Shown in pieces: positions 9,725-18,393 of a stretch of 64,000 nt of DNA. Origin of the DNA: Flavobacteriales bacterium (GTDB lineage Bacteria > Bacteroidota > Bacteroidia > Flavobacteriales_D > Crocinitomicaceae); contig CANGJM010000001.1 in NCBI GenBank assembly GCA_947454525.1, forward strand, positions 62,001 to 126,000, given 5' to 3'. Under the pieces are notes generated by a model. That model did not search any database. It was not told the origin of the DNA and saw only the letters and a list, made by a program, of their open reading frames with translations. Each line of letters opens with the position of its first letter. Position 1 is the first letter of the stretch. A program made the translations under genes and the position numbers.

Positions 9725-9726
9725 TT

Positions 9727-9747
9727 CGAAAAATTGTTCATTTTTCG
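9727..9747 (+). terminator. AT-rich hairpin after aspS (weak terminator candidate)
   Basis: CGAAAAA (9727-9733) pairs with TTTTTCG (9741-9747) across a 7-base loop, three bases after the aspS stop. The stem is short and AT-rich, so termination strength is doubtful. Confidence 0.3.
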
Positions 9748-9855
9748 CTCAACTTTTGTGCAAAACGTTTGTTAGAAGAGGTAGGAAGTAAGCAGTTCAA
9801 CGATTAATTTTACTGCACTTTTAGAACCCTTATTCTCATTGCTAACAATTTCAGT

Positions 9856-10641
9856 ATGAATGCGCACATCGAAAAAATCCAAGCAGAAATCTCCGAATTA
9901 AGACAGCAATTGGTGGATCATCCACTATATGCTCAAATTCAAACGCTGGAAGATTTTCAGTCCTTTATGGAACAGCACATTTTCGCTGTTTGGGACTTCA
10001 TGAGTTTATTGAAAGCCCTCCAACGTGGACTCACGTGTGTTGAATTACCATGGTCACCGAAGGGGAATCCTGAAACGCGCAGATTCATCAATGAGATTGT
10101 TCTTGGTGAAGAATCGGATACAGATGCCGATGGAAAAGTTTCCAGTCACTTCGAAATGTACTTGGAAGCCATGCAACAAATTGGCGCTAACACCCTTCCC
10201 ATTCACCAGTTAACAGAGTGGATTTCCTACGGTAAAACAGTGGAAGAAGCCTTATATCAAGTAGAAATCAATGAGGAAACGAAAGATTTTGTACGCTTTA
10301 CGTTTTCGATCATCGAGACAGAGGAAATGCATAAAATCGCATCCGTGTTTACTTTTGGACGTGAAGACTTAATTCCAGACATGTTCATCGAGATTTTGCG
10401 CGAAATGAAAGCACAGGGACAAGAAAATATTTCGAAATTATTGTACTACTTAGAGCGTCACATCGAAATTGATGGTGGTGATCACGGACCAATTTCCTTG
10501 CGTATGATTGATGAAATCTGTGGCGATGATGAACAAAAATGGGAGGAAGCCGTGCAATGTGCGAAGCAAGCTCTTGAAATGCGCATCAAATTGTGGAACG
10601 GATTACTTAACCCAAGTCAAGCAAATTCAACGGAGGATTAA
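9856..10641 (+). CDS. DUF3050 family protein (heme-oxygenase-like fold)
   Basis: A 261-residue cytosolic protein that matches the DUF3050 pattern: LRQQLVDHPLYAQIQTLED, FMEQHIFAVWDFMSLLKALQR near residues 35-55, and HIEIDGGDHGP near residue 195. Family members have a heme-oxygenase/TENA-like helical fold with conserved His and Glu residues (HPLY, EQHIFAVWDFM, ERHIEIDGGDH) that could bind metal; the biochemical role is not established to my knowledge. The family assignment is from memory of the motifs. It converges on cysS, and the two stop codons share the four bases TTAA at 10638-10641. Confidence 0.8.
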   Translation: MNAHIEKIQAEISELRQQLVDHPLYAQIQTLEDFQSFMEQHIFAVWDFMSLLKALQRGLTCVELPWSPKGNPETRRFINEIVLGEESDTDADGKVSSHFEMYLEAMQQIGANTLPIHQLTEWISYGKTVEEALYQVEINEETKDFVRFTFSIIETEEMHKIASVFTFGREDLIPDMFIEILREMKAQGQENISKLLYYLERHIEIDGGDHGPISLRMIDEICGDDEQKWEEAVQCAKQALEMRIKLWNGLLNPSQANSTED

Positions 10642-12113
10642 CTCCAGCTCGTTCCCTCTTTACCGTCCTTCACTACAATTCCGGCTGCGGCTAATCCATC
10701 GCGGATTTTATCGGAAGTCGTCCAGTCTTTGTTCGTACGTGCTTGCTGACGCAAGTCAAGAACTAAATCCATCACCGGTGACAATTTTCCGCTTTCTGAT
10801 TCTTGTTCGGAAACAAGTCCGAGTACATCAAAAATAAAGGAGTGCATGGCTGTGATTAATGTTGATTTGTCGCTTTCAGAGATGCTGGCATTTCCATCGT
10901 TGATGAGGTTGATGTATTTCACCGCTTCAAATAAATTGGCTACCAGAATCGGTGCATTGAAGTCATCATTCATCGCTGTATAGAACGACGAGATTAATGC
11001 ATCGACATCAAAGGAGGAAGTGCTTGTTGGAAGTTTTTCGATCGTTTTGAGTCCTTCCATAAAACGTGCAAATCCTTTTTCGGAAGCGTTCAATGCTTCT
11101 TGTGTAAAGTCTAAATTACTGCGGTAATGCGCTTGCATCATGAAGAAACGAAGCACATTCGCACTGTATGGTTTATCGAATAATTCCGTTGTTCCTTCAA
11201 TGATTTCTTTTGGTAAAAAGTAGTTCCCGAAGGACTTACTCATTTTTTGTCCGTTGACATTTAGCATGTTTGCATGCATCCAGTAATTCGCCGGATTCGC
11301 TCCATGTGCGCCACAACTTTGGGCGATTTCATCTTCGTGATGCGGGAATTTAAGGTCCATTCCACCACCGTGAATGTCAAATTGTTTCCCTAAATACTTG
11401 GTGCTCATCGCTGTACACTCAATGTGCCATCCTGGATTTCCGTCCCCCCAAGGAGAACGCCAAATCTGCATGTCATCTGGATTCGCTTTTTTCCAAAGCG
11501 CGAAGTCTGCAAAAAAACGTTTTTCGTCCTGCGCATTCAAATTGCGCGTTTCGTTTTCTAATTCGTCTACTTTTCGTCCACTCAAAATTCCGTAGTTGTA
11601 ATCTTGCATGTAGCGTTTGGTATCGAAATACACAGACCCATTCACGACATAGCCGTATCCGTTCGCTAAAATTTGCTCAATGACTTCTATCTGTTCTTGA
11701 ATGTGTCCGGTTGCTGTCGGCTCGATACTCGGCGGTAATAGGTTGTATATTCGTTGTAGTTCTTGAAAACGAACATTGTATTTGTACACAATTTCCAAGG
11801 ATTGCAATTGCTCGGCACGCGCAGCTTTTCCAATAGAATCTTCATCGTTACCAGCACTGTTGGTAATGTGTCCAGCATCTGTGATGTTGCGCACATATTT
11901 CACTTGGAAACCAAGGTGCAATAAGTAGCGGTAGATGAGGTCAAAATTGATGAAGGTGCGCATATTCCCCATATGTGGCTCACTGTAAAGTGTCGGTCCA
12001 CAGACGTACATTCCAACAAAGTTTTCATGAATGGGTACGAAGGCTTGTTTCTCACCTTTCATACTATTGTAAATCACTAAATTTTTCTGTTGGTCTGTCA
12101 TGGGTAATTGCAT
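10638..12113 (-). CDS. cysS: Cysteinyl-tRNA synthetase
   Basis: A class I synthetase charging tRNA-Cys, 491 residues. The HIGH-like motif is SEPHMGNMR (about residue 44), preceded by the zinc-ligand Cys in YVCGPTLY. The second zinc site is visible as GWHIECTAMS and FPHHEDEIAQS, and KMSKS is intact (GQKMSKSFGN, about residue 291). The C-terminal end (DLRQQARTNKDWTTSDKIRDGLAAAGI) is the usual helical tail. The gene ends in a 4-base convergent overlap with the DUF3050 gene. A TAACTTTG box lies just upstream (12126-12119). Confidence 0.96.
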   Translation of the reverse strand: MQLPMTDQQKNLVIYNSMKGEKQAFVPIHENFVGMYVCGPTLYSEPHMGNMRTFINFDLIYRYLLHLGFQVKYVRNITDAGHITNSAGNDEDSIGKAARAEQLQSLEIVYKYNVRFQELQRIYNLLPPSIEPTATGHIQEQIEVIEQILANGYGYVVNGSVYFDTKRYMQDYNYGILSGRKVDELENETRNLNAQDEKRFFADFALWKKANPDDMQIWRSPWGDGNPGWHIECTAMSTKYLGKQFDIHGGGMDLKFPHHEDEIAQSCGAHGANPANYWMHANMLNVNGQKMSKSFGNYFLPKEIIEGTTELFDKPYSANVLRFFMMQAHYRSNLDFTQEALNASEKGFARFMEGLKTIEKLPTSTSSFDVDALISSFYTAMNDDFNAPILVANLFEAVKYINLINDGNASISESDKSTLITAMHSFIFDVLGLVSEQESESGKLSPVMDLVLDLRQQARTNKDWTTSDKIRDGLAAAGIVVKDGKEGTSWS

Positions 12114-12118
12114 AGGAA

Positions 12119-12126
12119 CAAAGTTA
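12119..12126 (-). promoter_or_regulatory. Candidate -7 box of cysS (TAACTTTG)
   Basis: Read on the minus strand this is TAACTTTG, matching TAnnTTTG, only 5 bases before the annotated cysS ATG at 12113. If the box is used, the leader is almost nil or translation starts at the second Met (codon 5, MTDQQK). No TTG -33 is seen. Confidence 0.4.
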
Positions 12127-12237
12127 GCGAAAAGTTCGAAGTCTGAAAAAGTGAATCAGCACCAAATAATCTTAAGTTCTGTGAGTGCCTCGGCATACAA
12201 GGAAAATAAAAAGCTTCACAATGCCAATTTACGGCAT

Positions 12238-12245
12238 TATTTTTG
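12238..12245 (+). promoter_or_regulatory. Candidate -7 box (TATTTTTG) with overlapping inverted repeat
   Basis: TATTTTTG fits TAnnTTTG and precedes the ATG at 12259 by 13 bases. A small inverted repeat, AATGCC (12220-12225) and GGCATT (12233-12238), abuts it and could be an operator, though it may be chance. Confidence 0.4.
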
Positions 12246-12258
12246 CTAAAATTGCGGC

Positions 12259-12630
12259 ATGAATACGATGTTATCTTTCATTACCGGCTTGTTTATTTTC
12301 CTATCGATTCCCACGGATATTCCCTACGGGACAATCCAGCGTGCGATGGAGATGAATGACGCCAAAACCATTGTTCACCTAGGAAAGGACAAAATCTCCT
12401 TGAACATTAGTGGAAAAGAAGCAGTGTATCCCATTTCACAAGCCGAGCTTGTGTTGCAAGGATTCTTCACGAAATACCCAAAGGGCTCGTTTGTGTTTAA
12501 GTTCAAAGGCAAGGATTCCGGTGAGGATAATTATTGCATCGGAACATATGTCTCCAAAGGAGAAAATATCCGTAGCACCTTCCATTTCCGCAGTGGGAAA
12601 CTGGAGAGTTTGTCCCTGACAAACGAGTAA
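12259..12630 (+). CDS. DUF4783-like small exported protein
   Basis: A 123-residue protein with an N-terminal hydrophobic signal (MNTMLSFITGLFIFLSIPTD). The body has an NTF2/cystatin-like alpha-beta layout seen in DUF4783 proteins of Bacteroidota: IQRAMEMNDAKTIVHLGKDKISLNI, FFTKYPKGSFVFKFKGKDSG, YCIGTYVSKGENIRSTFHF. The function is unknown. The stop codon is directly adjacent to the stop of the convergent glycosyltransferase gene, with no space between. Confidence 0.72.
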   Translation: MNTMLSFITGLFIFLSIPTDIPYGTIQRAMEMNDAKTIVHLGKDKISLNISGKEAVYPISQAELVLQGFFTKYPKGSFVFKFKGKDSGEDNYCIGTYVSKGENIRSTFHFRSGKLESLSLTNE

Positions 12631-14553
12631 TTAACCTTGTGGAGAACGGTTTTCTTTGAGTGTGTTAAAGAAGATCACAGCGTAACCAATCGTTAACATC
12701 AAGTGGAAAGGAACCATTCCTAAATCCCCATAAATCGCACGATTCACTGCGGTAAATCCAAATACAACCATCAAGATTCCTTCAGCGATGTTGATGATCG
12801 ATAAACTTTTCTTGTCGTATTTGTTTCCAGTAAACTCATCTTTTTTCGCCACATTGAATTTCGGTGTGCGCACAAAAGAACTTTTAATCCCCAAGTATCC
12901 TTCAATAACCGCAACCGCGTTGCTTAATGAAAGCGCCATGGAAACTGTTAGGAATTGCACGAAGCGACCAACAAAGCGGAATAAATCACTAAAGAAGTTT
13001 CCTGTTTTATCTCGGTAAGCATTCCAGTAGTAAAAGGCAAGAAATACCGTACTAGATAAAAAGAATGCTCCCACTTGAATGAAGAAATTCAAATCAGAGA
13101 AAGAATCCTTAATGTGAAGAACTGGCAAGCTCAACAAGGAAAGAATCAAGATAAAGACAAATACAGATGAATTGAATAAATGCGCCAATCCGTGCAAACG
13201 ATCAGAGAATTTCAATCCTTTTGTTGTCACAATGCGTTTCCACATTTTAATGAATACCTCTGCACCACCTTTCATCCAACGGTGTTGTTGACTTTTCAAG
13301 GCCGACATCGTAATTGGCAATTCTGCTGGAGATTCTACTTCTTCCAAATAGTTGAATTTCCATCCACGCATTTGTGCACGGTAGCTCAAGTCCAAGTCTT
13401 CAGTAATGGTATCATGTTCCCATCCACCTGCATCTTCGATACACGCTTTTCTCCATACTCCCGCGGTACCGTTGAAGTTAATGTAGTGTCCTTGCGCATT
13501 TCGTCCACCTTGCTCGATTGCGAAGTGTCCGTTTAATCCAAATGCCTGCAATTCCGTTAAAAGAGAATACGTTTTATTTAAGTGACCCCAACGTGTTTGA
13601 ACGACACCAATTTTATCCGTGTTGAAGTACGGCATGGTACGCAATAAGAAATCTTTGTCTGGAACGAAATCCGCATCGAAAATCGCGATGAATTCACCTT
13701 CCACTTGATCCATTGCTGCGTCCAATGCTCCTGCTTTGTATCCGGTGCGATCTACGCGGTGAATGTGCTGAATATTAATCCCACGTGCCGCAACTTCGGC
13801 TACTTTTTTCGCAATAATATCTTTCGTTTCATCCGTAGAGTCATCCAACACTTGAATTTGGAATTTATCTCTTGGATAATCAAATTCCGCAATGGTATCG
13901 ATGATTCGATCTGCCACGTACATTTCGTTATACATCGGCAACTGAACGGTTACTTTTGGAGCGTTTGCTAAATCAAATGCGGGTTCAACTCTGCTTTGTT
14001 GTGCTTTGCGTTGCTTACGGTAAGCGAAAGCAAGCGACAATTGCACTATACTGTAATAGAAGATTAACAGAAGGCATAGTCCATAAATGACAAGAATGAC
14101 TTTCGCCAACACATGCGACCAATAATGTTCTTTTACGAATGTTTTTCCATTTTCTGTGACTTTGCGATCACCCCAGTTGAACATCCAAGAAACTTTTAAA
14201 TTTGCTGTAAATGGTTGTGTTTTACTGAAGGTGTAATGAACAAGGTGCTCTTTGGCATTTGTTTCGAACATTTTCAAAGTGTCTGCACGGTAATCCTCAT
14301 CGATGAGCATCAACATACTTTTTCCAATCGGAACATGTTTGAAGGTAAAGACTCCATTTTCATCCGTTTCGGTGGTGTAGACTTTACCAGTGACAGTGGA
14401 TGTTAAGCTCACTTTCACCTTTTCAACTTCGTTACGTGTTTTGTAATCGACTAGATATCCTTCAATTTTCTTTGAATACTGAATACGATTCTTTGTGGCA
14501 TGCGCACTGATTGTGGTAACAAAAAGCGCAAAAATCAAGAAAAAGTTCCTCAT
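12631..14553 (-). CDS. Membrane glycosyltransferase family 2 with N-terminal carboxypeptidase-regulatory-like domain
   Basis: A 640-residue protein combining a signal peptide (MRNFFLIFALFVTTISAHA), an Ig-like domain of the carboxypeptidase-regulatory type at about residues 25-100 (KIEGYLVDYKTRNEVEKVKVS, DENGVFTFKHVPIG), a membrane helix near 130-155, and a processive GT2 catalytic domain. The GT2 motifs are complete: VLDDSTDET, FDADF, TEDLDLSYR and QQHRWMKGG. Several C-terminal membrane helices follow. This resembles cellulose-synthase-like or mannosyltransferase enzymes making an envelope glycan; substrate and product are unknown. The start at 14553 is chosen because it begins the signal peptide and because a -7 box at 14591-14584 would put an upstream start (14586) before the transcript. 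Confidence 0.85.
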   Translation of the reverse strand: MRNFFLIFALFVTTISAHATKNRIQYSKKIEGYLVDYKTRNEVEKVKVSLTSTVTGKVYTTETDENGVFTFKHVPIGKSMLMLIDEDYRADTLKMFETNAKEHLVHYTFSKTQPFTANLKVSWMFNWGDRKVTENGKTFVKEHYWSHVLAKVILVIYGLCLLLIFYYSIVQLSLAFAYRKQRKAQQSRVEPAFDLANAPKVTVQLPMYNEMYVADRIIDTIAEFDYPRDKFQIQVLDDSTDETKDIIAKKVAEVAARGINIQHIHRVDRTGYKAGALDAAMDQVEGEFIAIFDADFVPDKDFLLRTMPYFNTDKIGVVQTRWGHLNKTYSLLTELQAFGLNGHFAIEQGGRNAQGHYINFNGTAGVWRKACIEDAGGWEHDTITEDLDLSYRAQMRGWKFNYLEEVESPAELPITMSALKSQQHRWMKGGAEVFIKMWKRIVTTKGLKFSDRLHGLAHLFNSSVFVFILILSLLSLPVLHIKDSFSDLNFFIQVGAFFLSSTVFLAFYYWNAYRDKTGNFFSDLFRFVGRFVQFLTVSMALSLSNAVAVIEGYLGIKSSFVRTPKFNVAKKDEFTGNKYDKKSLSIINIAEGILMVVFGFTAVNRAIYGDLGMVPFHLMLTIGYAVIFFNTLKENRSPQG

Positions 14554-14583
14554 TTGTGAGTGAAAAAAAGATGTAAAAAAAAG

Positions 14584-14591
14584 CAAATATA
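14584..14591 (-). promoter_or_regulatory. Candidate -7 box of the GT2 gene (TATATTTG)
   Basis: Minus-strand TATATTTG fits TAnnTTTG and lies about 30 bases upstream of the preferred ATG (14553). It overlaps the gap after the S46 peptidase gene. No clear -33 TTG is seen. Confidence 0.4.
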
Positions 14592-14594
14592 AAT

Positions 14595-16757
14595 TTATTC
14601 TTTCATTAATGTCATTTCGTCCACCAAGTGTTTAGCATCAGAGTAAATATCCATGACCCAAAGTACGTAGCGAATGTCTACAACGATGTTTCGACAACGG
14701 TTCGGATCGAACAAATAATCACTCATCGTACTTTCCCATGAACGATCAAAATTCAAGCCCATCAAATAACCATTTTTATCTAAAACGGGCGAACCAGAAT
14801 TTCCACCGGTGGTGTGATTGGATCCAGTGAAACACACCCAAAGTTCGTTGCCTTGTGCGTATGGACCATAGTTTTTTGCTGCATGTAATTCAACCATTCT
14901 AGGCAATAAATCAAAGTCCGGATTTCCTGTGTTGTATTTGGCAATAATTCCATCCAAGGTCGTATGTTCAGTGTAACGCATCCCATCTGTTGGCGCAGAT
15001 CCTTCTAGTTGTCCGTAGGTAATACGCAGGGTTGAATTCGCATCTGGCCAATGTTTTTTGTCCGGGAACATCATGTATTTTCCTTCCACGTACACTTGCA
15101 TCAAGTTGTTGACGCTGGTTTGGAAGCCGCGATAAGCAGGAACGGTTTCATTTCTAAAGGACTGAAAATACTGGTAAAAATGCGTGTATCCAAGATCCTT
15201 GTTCAATTTTTTAATGGATTTATCGGAGAAAGAACTTAAAAAAGCCATGTAACGTTCCTGATTGGTAAAGATGGAATGCGAATAAATATCTGTAGCGATT
15301 CCGTTCACATAATTGACAAACCATTCACTCGCTACAGAATATTTCACATCCTTGGTAATTTCCTTCCATTGTTCGGTGTAGTCGAGGTAGGCCTTTGTTT
15401 GATCCATGAAAATGTGTAAATCGACGTCGCTGTTGTAATTTTTGAAGAATCCTTCTGCCGATGCTTTCATTTTCTCAATGACTTTCGCCAATTCACCATT
15501 CTCGGCATATTTCGCGTAATTGGTCACTAAATCCTCCATTCCACGCACGAGTTTAAAGTATTCTGGTCCGTAAGAGAAATATTCTGCGCCCATTGCATAC
15601 TTGAATTCAATTTGCTGGTCTTTTTCTACCAATGCGTTCAACTGATTGACCACCTCTGCATATTTCGTCCATTCGGGCTTACTCAACGCCATTTCTTTGT
15701 AGGCTTTTTCTCCTTCCAATTTGAGTTGTACGGCTTGTAGGTTTTTTAATCCTTCAATTTGACCAATCCATTTTTTCCAAGCATTCGCAATACTCGCTTG
15801 TTTCGCTGAATATTGGATACGTGTTAAATCGGAATTTTTCATTCCTTCATCAATTACCGCTAAAGAAAGGTCGCGCATGTGAATACGTGCCGGACGTTCT
15901 TTCTCAATGATGAATTTCAAATAGGAAGAAACAACGTGCTGCTCTGTCTGACCTGGGAATCCATAGACCATGGTGAAGTCGCCTTCTTGACGGTTTTGAA
16001 AGGAAATCGGTAAATAGTGCAAAGGAGTGTAAGGAACATTATCCGGTGAATATGCAGCGGGCTTGTTGTCTTTTCCCGCATAAATGCGAAATACGGAGAA
16101 ATCTCCGGTATGACGTGGCCAAACCCAGTTGTCGGTGTCTCCACCAAATTTTCCAATGGAGTTCGGTGGTGTGCCCACAAAACGCACATCCAAGAACACT
16201 TCTTTCAGCATTAAATAGTAATCGTTTCCGTAATTAAAGGCTTTGATTTCTGCTTCGTAATGCGTTCCAACGATTGCAGCAGCACATAATTTCTTGATGT
16301 TTGCCATAATCACTGCTTGATCACTTTTGGAACTCGCTCCCATCAACACATCTTTCGTTACATCGTCAATGCGCACAATACGCATCGCCGTTAAACCTGG
16401 ATTCGCTAATTCGTCTGATTTGTTTTTTGCCCAAAATCCATTTTTCAAGTAATCGTGTTCGAGGGAAGAATGTGACTGAATTTGTCCGTAACCACAATGG
16501 TGATTCGTCAACAAAAGTCCCTGACTTGAAACCAACTCTGCCGTACATCCGCCTCCAAATTGCAAGATGGCATCTTTCATACTTGTCGAATTAACACTGT
16601 AAATATCAGACGCTGAAAGCTTCATTCCTTTCGCCTTCATATCCGACTCAAATGCTGCAATCAACGATGGAATGAGCATTCCTTCCTCTGCAAAAGAGAA
16701 AAGAGATTTTGCTACAAAGACAAGCATGAATGCGTAGCGCAAAAAGTTTGATTTCAT
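14595..16757 (-). CDS. S46 family dipeptidyl-peptidase, DPP11-like
   Basis: A periplasmic serine peptidase that removes dipeptides from the N-termini of peptides, used by proteolytic Bacteroidota. The 720-residue length is normal for S46. A signal peptide is present (FMLVFVAKSLFSFAEE). The chymotrypsin-like fold is split by a helical insert: the catalytic His is in LLTNHHCGYG (about residue 84) and the Ser in TTGGNSGSP (about residue 653). An Arg lies 18 residues after that Ser (GLNFDRSWE). In this family Arg at that position marks DPP11 (Asp/Glu preference), and Gly marks DPP7. The DPP11 assignment is inference from that one residue and the surrounding sequence. Confidence 0.92.
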   Translation of the reverse strand: MKSNFLRYAFMLVFVAKSLFSFAEEGMLIPSLIAAFESDMKAKGMKLSASDIYSVNSTSMKDAILQFGGGCTAELVSSQGLLLTNHHCGYGQIQSHSSLEHDYLKNGFWAKNKSDELANPGLTAMRIVRIDDVTKDVLMGASSKSDQAVIMANIKKLCAAAIVGTHYEAEIKAFNYGNDYYLMLKEVFLDVRFVGTPPNSIGKFGGDTDNWVWPRHTGDFSVFRIYAGKDNKPAAYSPDNVPYTPLHYLPISFQNRQEGDFTMVYGFPGQTEQHVVSSYLKFIIEKERPARIHMRDLSLAVIDEGMKNSDLTRIQYSAKQASIANAWKKWIGQIEGLKNLQAVQLKLEGEKAYKEMALSKPEWTKYAEVVNQLNALVEKDQQIEFKYAMGAEYFSYGPEYFKLVRGMEDLVTNYAKYAENGELAKVIEKMKASAEGFFKNYNSDVDLHIFMDQTKAYLDYTEQWKEITKDVKYSVASEWFVNYVNGIATDIYSHSIFTNQERYMAFLSSFSDKSIKKLNKDLGYTHFYQYFQSFRNETVPAYRGFQTSVNNLMQVYVEGKYMMFPDKKHWPDANSTLRITYGQLEGSAPTDGMRYTEHTTLDGIIAKYNTGNPDFDLLPRMVELHAAKNYGPYAQGNELWVCFTGSNHTTGGNSGSPVLDKNGYLMGLNFDRSWESTMSDYLFDPNRCRNIVVDIRYVLWVMDIYSDAKHLVDEMTLMKE

Positions 16758-16821
16758 AAGTTCAATTTAGTGTGGCTAAGATACGACGATTTCAGCAAGC
16801 GACAATAGGCGGATAATTACG

Positions 16822-16829
16822 TATCTTTG
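16822..16829 (+). promoter_or_regulatory. Bacteroidota -7 box of ribF (TATCTTTG)
   Basis: TATCTTTG exactly fits TAnnTTTG and lies 15 bases before the ribF ATG at 16845. It sits in the 87-base divergent gap with the S46 peptidase gene. A -33 TTG is not evident. Confidence 0.5.
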
Positions 16830-16844
16830 CGCCTCAATTGAAGT

Positions 16845-17792
16845 ATGCGAATTTTTGAAGGACTTACGGAAAAAATGCCCATTAAGAACGCCGTTGTAAC
16901 GATCGGAACGTTTGATGGGGTGCATATCGGTCATCAGGAAATTCTGAAAACACTCATTGCCGAAGCAGAAAAATGTGAGGGAGAAAGTGTTTTATTGACT
17001 TTTTACCCGCATCCTCGAATGGTGCTATTTCCAGAACAAACAGATTTGCAGTTATTGCAGACTCAAACAGAGAAACTAGAGAAACTTGCATCCATTGGCT
17101 TGCAAAATGTGGTGATTTATCCATTTTCAAAGGAATTCGCTGACCTAACTGCTGAGCGATTTGTGGAGGAAATTTTAATCAAAGGACTGCAAGCGAAAAT
17201 GGTGATTATTGGTTACGATCACCAATTTGGACACAATAGAGAAGGAAACCTAGCCTTTCTGAAGCAATATGCGGAGAAAGGACTTTTTGAATTAATGGAA
17301 ATTCCAGCAGAGCAAATCGATGAAGCAAACATTTCCTCTTCAAAAATTAGAAAGGCGATTCTTGGAGGAGAAATATCCACGGCAAATGCCTTTCTTGGTT
17401 CCCCGTTTGAATTGAGTGGCACCATTGTCAAAGGATTACAAAACGGAAGGAAAATCGGATTTCCCACCGCGAATATTCGCATTGACGATCAACAGAAAAT
17501 CATTCCAGCAACGGGTGTTTATGCTGTGGAAATGGATGTCGCAGGCACATCTTGTCGTGGAATGATGAACGTTGGATGGCGTCCAACCATTGAGGAAGAA
17601 AAGCTGGAACGCAAAATCGAAGTTCATTTATTTGATTTTCAAAAGGAAATTTATGACGAAGCCTGTCAAATTCGTGTCCTGCAATTTGTCCGAGCTGAAC
17701 ATAAATTCCCTAACTTAGAAGCATTAAAAGTCCAAATACAACGTGATGAAGAAACTGTTCGCGCTTATTTTTCTACTGCTCAGTTTTCTTAA
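16845..17792 (+). CDS. ribF: Bifunctional riboflavin kinase / FAD synthetase
   Basis: RibF phosphorylates riboflavin to FMN and adenylates FMN to FAD. The 315-residue length is standard. The N-terminal nucleotidyltransferase domain has GTFDGVHIGHQEIL (HxGH-type site, near residue 25) and the ISSSKIRKAI motif (near 165). The C-terminal kinase domain has GRKIGFPTANI (near residue 203), GVYAVEM and a conserved WRPTIEEE. The first ten residues (MRIFEGLTEK) match the family start. Its last 47-50 bases overlap the start of the following leucine-rich-repeat gene in another frame. Confidence 0.95.
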   Translation: MRIFEGLTEKMPIKNAVVTIGTFDGVHIGHQEILKTLIAEAEKCEGESVLLTFYPHPRMVLFPEQTDLQLLQTQTEKLEKLASIGLQNVVIYPFSKEFADLTAERFVEEILIKGLQAKMVIIGYDHQFGHNREGNLAFLKQYAEKGLFELMEIPAEQIDEANISSSKIRKAILGGEISTANAFLGSPFELSGTIVKGLQNGRKIGFPTANIRIDDQQKIIPATGVYAVEMDVAGTSCRGMMNVGWRPTIEEEKLERKIEVHLFDFQKEIYDEACQIRVLQFVRAEHKFPNLEALKVQIQRDEETVRAYFSTAQFS

Positions 17793-18321
17793 CTATGCTC
17801 AACTGAACCACGGTAAAATTTACATGTGGAACGAAGTTAGTGGCGCCAATCCAGATACCATTCACGCGATTTCATTTGAGAAATATAAAGTAGACTCCTT
17901 GCCTAAGGAATTATGGAACTTTACCAATTTGACTTATCTGAATCTAGAAAAAAATCAATTGTCCTACTTACCGGAGGAGTTGGCGACTTTAGTCCAACTA
18001 ACAGAATTGAACATCAGCAAAAACAAGTTCACCTTTTTGCCGCTGATCATTTGTCAATTACCCAACTTGCAGAAGTTAAATGCTTCAAGAAATCGAATTT
18101 GGTCCATTCCAAATCAAATAGCCAATTGTCCGCATCTTCAAGTAATCGATTTTTACGACAACATCATTGAGGATTTTGGGACGGGAATTTTTAGTTTAAC
18201 GGAACTGAAAACCTTAAATATTGAAGGGGTGATGTATGGAACAAATTTCGCAGATGACCTCAAGCGAAAACTCCCAAATGTGAATATTTTACTGGACCCA
18301 CCCTGTAAATGTTTGAACTAA
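17746..18321 (+). CDS. Exported leucine-rich-repeat protein
   Basis: A 191-residue protein with a signal peptide (MKKLFALIFLLLSFLNYAQ) and about five leucine-rich repeats: LTYLNLEKNQLSYLPEEL, LTELNISKNKFTFLP, LQKLNASRNRIWSIP, LQVIDFYDNIIEDF and LKTLNIEG. LRR folds bind other proteins; no catalytic domain is present and no sorting domain is seen, so it is probably periplasmic. The start at 17746 (or 17743, giving MMKK) lies inside ribF, so the signal peptide is encoded in an overlapping frame. Short terminal Cys motif PPCKCLN may be structural. Target is unknown. Confidence 0.8.
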   Translation: MKKLFALIFLLLSFLNYAQLNHGKIYMWNEVSGANPDTIHAISFEKYKVDSLPKELWNFTNLTYLNLEKNQLSYLPEELATLVQLTELNISKNKFTFLPLIICQLPNLQKLNASRNRIWSIPNQIANCPHLQVIDFYDNIIEDFGTGIFSLTELKTLNIEGVMYGTNFADDLKRKLPNVNILLDPPCKCLN

Positions 18322-18393
18322 AATTGTTCTATGTGTATCTGTTGTCCGTCGGGCACGTGAAACTATTTCCTAACTTCGTGTAAAACATCAATT

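Noticed and set aside
9725-9855. A tRNA gene or other small RNA in the aspS/DUF3050 gap
   Set aside because: No cloverleaf, TTC-arm motif or CCA-like end is present; only a weak AT-rich hairpin is seen.
10508-10837. Open frame spanning the DUF3050/cysS junction
   Set aside because: It crosses two supported genes out of frame, and its sequence is compositionally random with no family pattern.
13180-13536. Plus-strand open frames opposite the GT2 gene, including 13180-13536
   Set aside because: They are antisense to the conserved catalytic motifs of the glycosyltransferase and have no recognisable features.
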